Source of the DNA: Planctomycetaceae bacterium
GTDB lineage: Bacteria; Planctomycetota; Planctomycetia; Pirellulales; Pirellulaceae
NCBI GenBank assembly: GCA_002685655.1
Contig: NYXM01000012.1
Location: 2,041 to 16,999 of the forward strand
DNA: 14,959 bases
Direction of reading: 5' to 3'
Below, piece by piece: positions 9,664 through 14,959 of the stretch. Positions within the stretch are counted from its first letter, which is position 1, and every line of letters begins with the position of its first letter. The position numbers were made by a program, and so were the translations under genes. Under the pieces are notes generated by a model. It was not told the origin of the DNA and ran no database searches. It worked only from the letters and a program-made list of their open reading frames with translations.

Positions 9664-9708
9664 CGGACAGTAATTCCTCGGACAATGCTCAATACCGGGC
9701 GAGGCTGT

Positions 9709-9776
9709 GCGTCGGACCGACGCGAGCTATCGCTCGGTTGCGGCACCCGCTCCCCGACCAACCTGCGGTCGGTGCC
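9709..9776. repeat. two further short hairpins in the convergent gap
   Basis: GCGTCGGACCGACGC at 9709-9723 is a perfect palindrome with 7-bp arms around one base. A second hairpin pairs CCGACC at 9754-9759 with GGTCGG at 9767-9772 (7-nt loop) and extends through GGCA 9742-9745 with TGCC 9773-9776 across an 8-nt bulge. Together with the element at 9607-9663 they fill most of the 204-bp gap. They are suitable for ending the leftward glycosyltransferase transcript, but there is no T-run. Confidence 0.45.
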
Positions 9777-9794
9777 CGTCGCCGAAAACTTGAC

Positions 9795-11369
9795 TCATTT
9801 GTCATTTGTCATTCCAGGAGTCACCCGCACTTGCCAGACCGAGACATTGCCAAACGTCTTTTCGCGCAGGAACTTAAGGCGGGCTCCTTGGAAGGACCCG
9901 CGCAGATCGCGGCGCAGTGTCTCGTGCATCGCGGGCCGCGAATTGATCACGAGCCAACCGCCGTGATGCTGTTGCAGCAACCCAGCGGCCTGACTCGAGA
10001 GTCGTCCGCTGTGGGATGTGGGTAAAGGGTAGATAACGGCAGGCTGCCTGACCTGATAGAGGCCGGTCACAGGCAGAATGCAGTACTCTCTGAGTGGATG
10101 ATCCGATTCCGCGCGAAGTCGATCCGCCTCGATCAAACCACTCCGCACCAGAACAGGTGCCGTATCCTCGCGGGTTGCGTTCAACCAAGCGATGGCACCG
10201 CGCCAGTCCTCTCGTCGATCCGTGATCAAGCGGCCATCGCGCAGGAACTGCCCCATCAGCCCGTTCCCAACTACAGCCATGGCGGTGATCGCCAGTACGG
10301 CAACGGTGCGTCTCCGTGGACCACGACAGATCGCCACACAGAGGCCGGTGCAGATCATCGGTGCGACGGCAACTCCGATGAGGTAGCGAGGAAAAAAGAC
10401 TCTCGCTAGATCGCCGGCCGTCAACGACCAGGCGATGACCACCGGGGCGCACCACCAAAGAACGAGCAGCGGTATGATGGCAAACCAAGTCGGCAGTTCG
10501 ATGGCGATTCGCGATTCTGTCGCGTTGCGATGCCAGAAGCTCCGGCGATGCCAGAAAAATGCCACCGTTGTCAAGCCAACGCACAGCAAGATTGCACTCA
10601 GCACGTACAGGTCCCAATGAAACCAGCCAATGGTGACCCAAGGAGGCTGCTTGGAAACGAACATCTCCCACATGGAACGTCTCGCTGCAATTTCGCCCAG
10701 ATGTCTCCACGTAATGGCACATGCGACCACCGTTACGGCGACGTCGCAAAGGAGTTGTGCCGGCCGATAGGTTCCCTTCCCGCGTTGCCAGAACTGCACC
10801 GCCGCCCACCAGAGCAACTCGCCCGCCAAGAGCAGAATCGTCGTGTAATGCAGGTGGAACAACACAATCCAACCGACGGCCACAGCCAGGCGACGCCCCC
10901 AACGGTATTGCCTCTGGAGGCTCCAGAACGCGGCAAGTTGGAGCAGAGCGATGATCTGCACTAACGCGTACGGTCGGGCTTCCTGCGAAAAGAAGATCAT
11001 GTTGCTGTCCAGCGCCACCAAGATCGCCGCCAGCCATCCGGCCGAAGTCGCCCCACACCACCGCCAGGTGACAACCCCCACCGCGACGATCAAGGCAACG
11101 CCTGCCAGCAGAGACGGCAGTCGCAAAGCCAGTTCGTTTTCGCCCAGCGCAACAGTCGACAGCCGGACAACGTAGAAATAGACTGGGCTCTGATTCCCAA
11201 TCCGAGCGCGAGGAGCAATCGCATCGAACGTGTCTGACACGACCCAGCTCGTGTGAAGCTCGTCCAGCCAGAGACTCTCGCTGATCTGCCAGAGTCGTGT
11301 GGCCGTTCCAACGCCAACGATGGCAAGCAATCCGCAGGAGAATATCAGACGGTTGGCGCGATCCGACAT
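9795..11369 (-). CDS. multi-pass membrane glycosyltransferase, GT39/ArnT-like (PF13231-type)
   Basis: 524 residues with about ten or more hydrophobic segments from residue 8 to about 375, then a soluble C-terminal part of about 150 residues. The first extracytoplasmic loop has WLDELHTSW (Asp36-Glu37), matching the acidic pair expected for lipid-phosphosugar-dependent GT-C enzymes. SQEARPYAL at 128-136 is a signature of this bacterial mannosyltransferase-like family. Such enzymes move a sugar from a polyprenyl-phosphate donor to lipid, glycan or protein on the outer face of the membrane. Donor and acceptor cannot be told from sequence. The ATG at 11369 follows the sulfatase stop by 6 bp, so the two are almost surely one operon; AAGG in the end of the sulfatase gene may be its weak ribosome site. 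The last codons contain a repeated ATGACAA unit. A second frame on the same strand stays open over most of this gene, but it lacks the family motifs. Confidence 0.85.
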   Translation of the reverse strand: MSDRANRLIFSCGLLAIVGVGTATRLWQISESLWLDELHTSWVVSDTFDAIAPRARIGNQSPVYFYVVRLSTVALGENELALRLPSLLAGVALIVAVGVVTWRWCGATSAGWLAAILVALDSNMIFFSQEARPYALVQIIALLQLAAFWSLQRQYRWGRRLAVAVGWIVLFHLHYTTILLLAGELLWWAAVQFWQRGKGTYRPAQLLCDVAVTVVACAITWRHLGEIAARRSMWEMFVSKQPPWVTIGWFHWDLYVLSAILLCVGLTTVAFFWHRRSFWHRNATESRIAIELPTWFAIIPLLVLWWCAPVVIAWSLTAGDLARVFFPRYLIGVAVAPMICTGLCVAICRGPRRRTVAVLAITAMAVVGNGLMGQFLRDGRLITDRREDWRGAIAWLNATREDTAPVLVRSGLIEADRLRAESDHPLREYCILPVTGLYQVRQPAVIYPLPTSHSGRLSSQAAGLLQQHHGGWLVINSRPAMHETLRRDLRGSFQGARLKFLREKTFGNVSVWQVRVTPGMTNDK

Positions 11370-11375
11370 GGAAGC

Positions 11376-12827
11376 TCAACCTTGTGGCGGCACGGGCCAG
11401 TGCCGACCACGCTGGAGAGAGAGTGTTCGGTCGGGCGCCTCGTCGTTGGGCTCGTCTGGCAACCCGATGAACTGGTCGCCGCGAATCCAGTCGAGGTCGC
11501 TACCGTACAATTCGCCTTGGAGCCGCTCGGTCAGACGACGACGCACCGCCTGGTGATCGGCAGCGTCGATCAAGTCGATCATTTCCTGCGGATCGGTTTC
11601 CAGGTCGAAGAGCTGCCTGCGGTTGCCGGCCGCGTAGTAGATCATCTTGTAGCGACCATCGTGAATCATCCGAGTCGCTTCGGTTTGCTCGCCATATTCG
11701 CCGTACAACCAGTCACGCTGTGACGCCGCGACCATGGACAGCCCATCGACAGAATCGGGGATCGGCAGACCGGCAAGATCCAGCAGAGTTGGCATTACGT
11801 CCTGCAGACCGACAAGTCGGTTGTCTATCTTCCCACTGCCAACGCGCCCGTCCCCAGCTCGCCCGACCAAGATCATCGGTACGCAAGCGGAGCCCTCATA
11901 AAACAGACGCTTGGCCCACAGCCCGTGGTCGCCCAACATGTCTCCATGGTCGGCCAAGAACATCATGACCGTGTTGTCCAGCAGCCCTTCTTCGCGCAGC
12001 GTCCCAATCACGATCCGTAGCTGATGGTCGATATGAGTGCACAACGCGTAGAACGCGCGGCGGGTGGCGCGAATGAACGATGCACTGTAATGTTCGCTAT
12101 CGATGAGTCGGTTGTTCATGCGGCTGGGCATCGTGTTGGGGTCTCGCGGCCAACTGCTCCGAAGTGGCTCGCCCGGTTCAACATCGCGATAAAGATCCAG
12201 ACAATACTGCGGCGGGACCAATGGCGGATGGGGATGCGTGTACGAGAGATACCAAAATGCCGGCCGGGTCGGGTCGCGTCGCTGGATCACCCGCGCCATT
12301 TCACGCGATGTCCAATTGGTCACATGATGTTGTTCCGCCAGGTGCCACGGTCGCCAAACGTAGTCGTTGTTGCTCATACCGTGCAGAAACTGCTGCCCGA
12401 CCAGACCCTGTTCGCCCAAATAGATTTCATAGTCGTCCGTTGGGCCGTACTGGGGACGGCCCTCTTCACACAGCTGCACGTCATCGAAACCAGCACGGGC
12501 GCGGGGAGGATAGACATGCAGTTTTCCAACGGCGAACGTCTGATACCCGCCGGTTCGAAATGCATCTGCAATTGTTGGCACGTTGGGCAGCGGTAGCTCG
12601 GTTTGAAAGCTGCGGTCGCCGTGCGTGCGTGGCGCGGTGCCTGTGAGCAAGGTTCGACGCGCCGGAATACAGACGGGGCATTCCGTGTACGCTCGTCGAA
12701 ACCGTACGCCGCAGCGGGCCAGTTGATCCAGCGTGGGCGTTTGTACGGCCGGATGACCTGCTGCCCCAAGCAGATGGCCTGGCCAATGATCGGCGGTAAT
12801 CAGCAGGATATTGGGTTGGTCGTTCAT
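11376..12827 (-). CDS. sulfatase, S1 family (arylsulfatase / choline-sulfatase-like), apparently without signal peptide
   Basis: A 483-residue type I sulfatase that should hydrolyse sulfate esters using a formylglycine made from Cys53. The maturation motif is CIPARRTLLTG (Cys53-Arg57, TG at 62-63), which keeps C-x-P-x-R with Ala in the place of the common Ser. Metal-site candidates are Asp13/His14 in ITADHW near the N-terminus and Asp293/His294 in FLADHGDMLGDHG. The substrate-side HPHPPLVPP block and the C-terminal LFDLETDPQEMIDL region are typical of the family. The protein starts directly at NILLITADH with no hydrophobic leader, unlike most exported planctomycete sulfatases, so a cytoplasmic location is inferred. 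No upstream start in frame adds a leader. The glycosyltransferase gene follows at 6 bp. The exact substrate is unknown; a phosphonate-hydrolase-like or other alkaline-phosphatase-superfamily role is less likely given Cys53. Confidence 0.92.
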   Translation of the reverse strand: MNDQPNILLITADHWPGHLLGAAGHPAVQTPTLDQLARCGVRFRRAYTECPVCIPARRTLLTGTAPRTHGDRSFQTELPLPNVPTIADAFRTGGYQTFAVGKLHVYPPRARAGFDDVQLCEEGRPQYGPTDDYEIYLGEQGLVGQQFLHGMSNNDYVWRPWHLAEQHHVTNWTSREMARVIQRRDPTRPAFWYLSYTHPHPPLVPPQYCLDLYRDVEPGEPLRSSWPRDPNTMPSRMNNRLIDSEHYSASFIRATRRAFYALCTHIDHQLRIVIGTLREEGLLDNTVMMFLADHGDMLGDHGLWAKRLFYEGSACVPMILVGRAGDGRVGSGKIDNRLVGLQDVMPTLLDLAGLPIPDSVDGLSMVAASQRDWLYGEYGEQTEATRMIHDGRYKMIYYAAGNRRQLFDLETDPQEMIDLIDAADHQAVRRRLTERLQGELYGSDLDWIRGDQFIGLPDEPNDEAPDRTLSLQRGRHWPVPPQG

Positions 12828-12989
12828 GGTCAGCCCACAATTTAGCGTACGACTGCGGCGGGGTGCAGGTGCAAATGGCGAAAGCGCCTACTAGAAACGG
12901 CACTTGATTGACATAGTGTTCGCAACGAGCATCCCGCAGATTCGGAAGAAGGAAGTTGCATGAGATCCGACAGGCTCCAGAAGTGTGGT

Positions 12990-13017
12990 TTGACATACCC
13001 CCACGGTGACGTAGCCT
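12990..13017 (+). promoter_or_regulatory. possible sigma70-type promoter for the HD-GYP operon
   Basis: A perfect TTGACA is at 12990-12995, followed after 16 bp by TAGCCT (12-17 of 130xx), which matches the three most conserved -10 positions. Transcription would begin near 13024, leaving a leader of about 33 nt before the ATG at 13057. The -10 box is weak, so this is tentative. No clear promoter for the divergent sulfatase was found in the same 229-bp gap. Confidence 0.3.
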
Positions 13018-13044
13018 TTCGAACCAAATGAATCATTTCTCCCG

Positions 13045-13050
13045 AGAAGG
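13045..13050 (+). promoter_or_regulatory. ribosome binding site of the first HD-GYP gene
   Basis: AGAAGG is 6 nt before the ATG at 13057-13059, a good Shine-Dalgarno match and spacing, which supports this start. Confidence 0.7.
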
Positions 13051-13056
13051 CAACTG

Positions 13057-14124
13057 ATGAAACCGTATCAACGTGCGATGGCCGCGATGATAATCGGGCA
13101 GTTTGTCAGCCTAGCGTGCGGTTTGTGGATTAGTGAGCGGTTTTCACAGTTCACAATTGACCGTGATGCGACCGAAGCTCCAGCTTCGTCACGCGAAACG
13201 ACTTCTACGCAGACGAACTCAAATCTGCTGATTGTGCGAGTTCTTCCACTAATATGGATTGGAGGCCTCCAAGCAGGCGTCGTGTACATGGTGATGACTC
13301 AGCTGCGCAACGAAATGTCAAAGGGGCACAATGAGTCAAATATGCGCATATTGCATCGCGAGAAGGACCTGGTGAGGACCCGCAACGCGATTATCTTTGG
13401 TCTTGCGAAGCTGGCTGAATATCGCGATCAAGAGACTGGACAACACCTCGAACGCATCGCGCTCTATTCCACCTGTCTTGCATCCGCGTTGCGGGGCGAA
13501 CCGCAATACAGAGACTTAGTTTCGACTTCCTTTGTAAAACTAATCGGAGTCAGCTCAGCCCTCCACGATATTGGCAAGGTTGCGATGGAAGACGCCATTT
13601 TACGAAAGCCAGGGGCGTTGGACGCCAGAGAGCGCGAACGTATGCAACAGCACGCGGAAGTAGGCGCGGAGTGCATTCGCGAGATTGAGCAGCGGCTCGG
13701 GAGCTGTAACTTTCTCACTATGGCTCGTGAAATCGCCCAATGCCATCACGAAAACTGGGATGGCCAAGGATATCCGGGTGGCATCAGCAAAGAGCAGATT
13801 CCTCTGGCCGGTCGGATCGTAGCAGTCGCGGACGTCTATGATGCACTTGCATCTCAACGTGTCTACAAGGATTCTTACCCCCACGAGAAATGCGTCGAAA
13901 TCATCGCCAGTGCGAGTGGAACGCAATTCGACCCGCGCATCATCGACGTGTTCCTTCGAGTCGCACCACAGTTTCAAAGAATCGCTCAGCGATTTACCGA
14001 TTGTCAGGAAGAGTCATCGAGCCCCACGCAGCAGAAGCCAGTCGCAGACACTGTGACGGATCATCTCATTACATCACTTCTGGAACAAGATGAATCCGCC
14101 AATGCGTTTGCAGTAACTTCCTAA
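13057..14124 (+). CDS. membrane-anchored HD-GYP domain protein, predicted cyclic-di-GMP phosphodiesterase
   Basis: 355 residues. Two membrane helices (about 8-25 and 57-81) flank a roughly 30-residue Ser/Thr-rich loop, probably extracytoplasmic. A charged, helical linker (about 84-110) leads to a complete HD-GYP domain at about 110-315. The usual metal and catalytic residues are present: His130 in GQHLERI, HDIGK at 170-174, His199, HHENWDGQGYPGG at 230-242, and Asp259 in VAVADVYDAL. It should hydrolyse cyclic-di-GMP at the inner membrane face, and so affect surface attachment, motility or polysaccharide output. There is no receiver or PAS domain, so the short loop may be the only input. The C-terminal tail (about 320-355) is polar and unassigned. 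The next gene, a degenerate HD-GYP protein, starts 22 bp later on the same strand, so the two are very likely co-expressed. Confidence 0.93.
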   Translation: MKPYQRAMAAMIIGQFVSLACGLWISERFSQFTIDRDATEAPASSRETTSTQTNSNLLIVRVLPLIWIGGLQAGVVYMVMTQLRNEMSKGHNESNMRILHREKDLVRTRNAIIFGLAKLAEYRDQETGQHLERIALYSTCLASALRGEPQYRDLVSTSFVKLIGVSSALHDIGKVAMEDAILRKPGALDARERERMQQHAEVGAECIREIEQRLGSCNFLTMAREIAQCHHENWDGQGYPGGISKEQIPLAGRIVAVADVYDALASQRVYKDSYPHEKCVEIIASASGTQFDPRIIDVFLRVAPQFQRIAQRFTDCQEESSSPTQQKPVADTVTDHLITSLLEQDESANAFAVTS

Positions 14125-14133
14125 CCATTTAGT

Positions 14134-14140
14134 GAAGAGG
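14134..14140 (+). promoter_or_regulatory. ribosome binding site of the second HD-GYP-like gene
   Basis: GAAGAGG ends 6 nt before the ATG at 14147-14149 and touches the ATG at 14141-14143. Normal spacing therefore favours 14147 as the start. Confidence 0.55.
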
Positions 14141-14146
14141 ATGAGG

Positions 14147-14959
14147 ATGTTTGTCGAAAAAGTCCAACCAAAACACATCACCGAAGCCTCCCTCATCGTG
14201 GTTTGTGGAGCGCTGACGTTGATGCTTTACCTTGTCGTCGGTCACAAGCTGATTGTACTGAACCTCTTCTATCTCCCAATCGTGTTGGCCGCATTCTATC
14301 TCGGACGGCATCGGGCGGGCATTTTGGCTTTCTTTTGTGTGTTACTTGCAACGATGGTAGCAGCGGCCGACTTGAACAGCTTTTTGGGAGAGCCATCACG
14401 CCTGATGATTGGCGCTTCCCTAATTGTCTGGGCTGCCGTCATGGGGCTGAATGCATTGTTCGTCGGAACGCTGAGTGACCAGCGAAAGTGCAAAATCGAC
14501 GAACTGCATGATGCCTATTTGGGTGTTGTTGAAGTGCTTGCTCAGTACTTAAAGGGTGCAGATCCGAACATGAACGACACATCGAAACGCGTCGCCATGA
14601 TTAGCCGACAGGTGGCTCGACAGATGCGGTTATCCGAGCGCGAAATCGACGACATTCGTGTAGCGGCTATGTTGCAGGATATTGACAACATTGAGATCAC
14701 CGCCCGGGTAATTCACCGAGCTGTTGACGACTTGCAGAACTCGCAAGCCCTCGAATCAAACACGTTCCATGGCGGTGACTTGGTCCAGTCCCTTGGGGGC
14801 GTGTTGACGAGTGCCTTGCCCTTGTTAGTGGGACGCCCGGATGGGCTCGACATTTCGTTCAACAACGATTTGGAGCAAGGCGACGAGCCTATTGGTGCGG
14901 CCATTATTCGTGCCGTGCGAGAGTACGACGCTTTAACATCTCGCGCTGACCAGCCGCTT
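14147..14959 (+). CDS. membrane protein with degenerate HD-GYP domain (partial, runs off window)
   Basis: The frame is open from the ATG at 14147 to the last base (271 residues, 3' end missing). An ATG at 14141 in the same frame is possible but too close to the ribosome site. Four hydrophobic segments lie at about 14-32, 35-52, 57-74 and 86-108; the NLFYLPIVLAAFYLGRHRAG stretch resembles membrane sensor regions of some histidine kinases. From about 120 the sequence follows the HD-GYP pattern but without its ligands. The first His is replaced near Asp144-Lys147, HDxGK becomes QDIDN (177-181), the HHExxDGxGYP block is reduced to VGRPDGLDIS (228-237), and the Asp of AVADxYDAL is lost in AVREYDALTS (256-265). 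It is therefore predicted not to hydrolyse cyclic-di-GMP. It may bind the nucleotide or control the active neighbour 22 bp upstream. The decayed-HD-GYP reading is by eye from spacing and flanking pattern. Confidence 0.8.
   Translation, partial: MFVEKVQPKHITEASLIVVCGALTLMLYLVVGHKLIVLNLFYLPIVLAAFYLGRHRAGILAFFCVLLATMVAAADLNSFLGEPSRLMIGASLIVWAAVMGLNALFVGTLSDQRKCKIDELHDAYLGVVEVLAQYLKGADPNMNDTSKRVAMISRQVARQMRLSEREIDDIRVAAMLQDIDNIEITARVIHRAVDDLQNSQALESNTFHGGDLVQSLGGVLTSALPLLVGRPDGLDISFNNDLEQGDEPIGAAIIRAVREYDALTSRADQPL

Noticed and set aside
9874..11379. 501-residue open frame on the minus strand overlapping the glycosyltransferase
   Set aside because: It is Arg/His/Ser-rich, has no membrane pattern or recognisable motif, and overlaps a well-supported membrane enzyme in another frame.
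12908..12913. TTGACA hexamer as a promoter for the HD-GYP operon
   Set aside because: No -10-like sequence lies 16-18 bp downstream. The TTGACA at 12990 has a better partner.
12481..12996. 171-residue minus-strand frame upstream of and overlapping the sulfatase
   Set aside because: It is in a different frame from the sulfatase and shows no family features; it does not provide a signal peptide.

Overview
The window looks like part of a planctomycete chromosome, probably from the Pirellulaceae or a close relative. This is inferred from gene content and style: an S1-family sulfatase, a very large membrane-anchored protein with a glycosidase-like core, a GT39-type glycosyltransferase, HD-GYP proteins, genes that often lack a clear Shine-Dalgarno sequence, and long palindromes in the gaps between genes. 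No database search was possible, so the taxonomy is inference.

Layout. Positions 1-183 hold the end of a gap, perhaps the first codons of a leftward gene, and a stem-loop. A leftward MscS-type mechanosensitive channel follows (184-999). The gap 1000-1274 carries two unrelated hairpin elements, one of them a perfect 21-bp inverted repeat. A 1,599-1,626-residue leftward gene fills 1275-6074 (or to 6155): membrane anchor, His/Asp-rich tract, glycoside-hydrolase-like TIM-barrel region, carbohydrate-binding-like beta domain, and a C-terminal 7-residue repeat encoded by twelve 21-bp units. A divergent gap of about 340 bp leads to rightward gmd (GDP-mannose 4,6-dehydratase, 6411-7406) and recG (7482-9590). 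The convergent gap 9591-9794 is packed with hairpins. Two leftward genes 6 bp apart follow: a sulfatase (11376-12827) and, downstream of it, a multi-pass glycosyltransferase (9795-11369). Rightward from 13057 are two membrane-anchored HD-GYP proteins 22 bp apart. The first has all the usual metal ligands. The second, cut by the window end, has lost them.

How the genes may work together. gmd, the glycosyltransferase, the sulfatase and the large glycosidase-like protein all point to making or remodelling (sulfated) polysaccharide at the cell surface, but they lie in three separate transcription units and a shared pathway is unproven. The HD-GYP pair looks like a cyclic-di-GMP phosphodiesterase with a pseudoenzyme partner. 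MscS and RecG are housekeeping functions. The observations most worth following up are the active/degenerate HD-GYP pair, the architecture of the large protein with its 21-bp repeat array, and the palindromic elements at gene ends. No tRNA, rRNA, CRISPR array, insertion sequence or prophage was seen.
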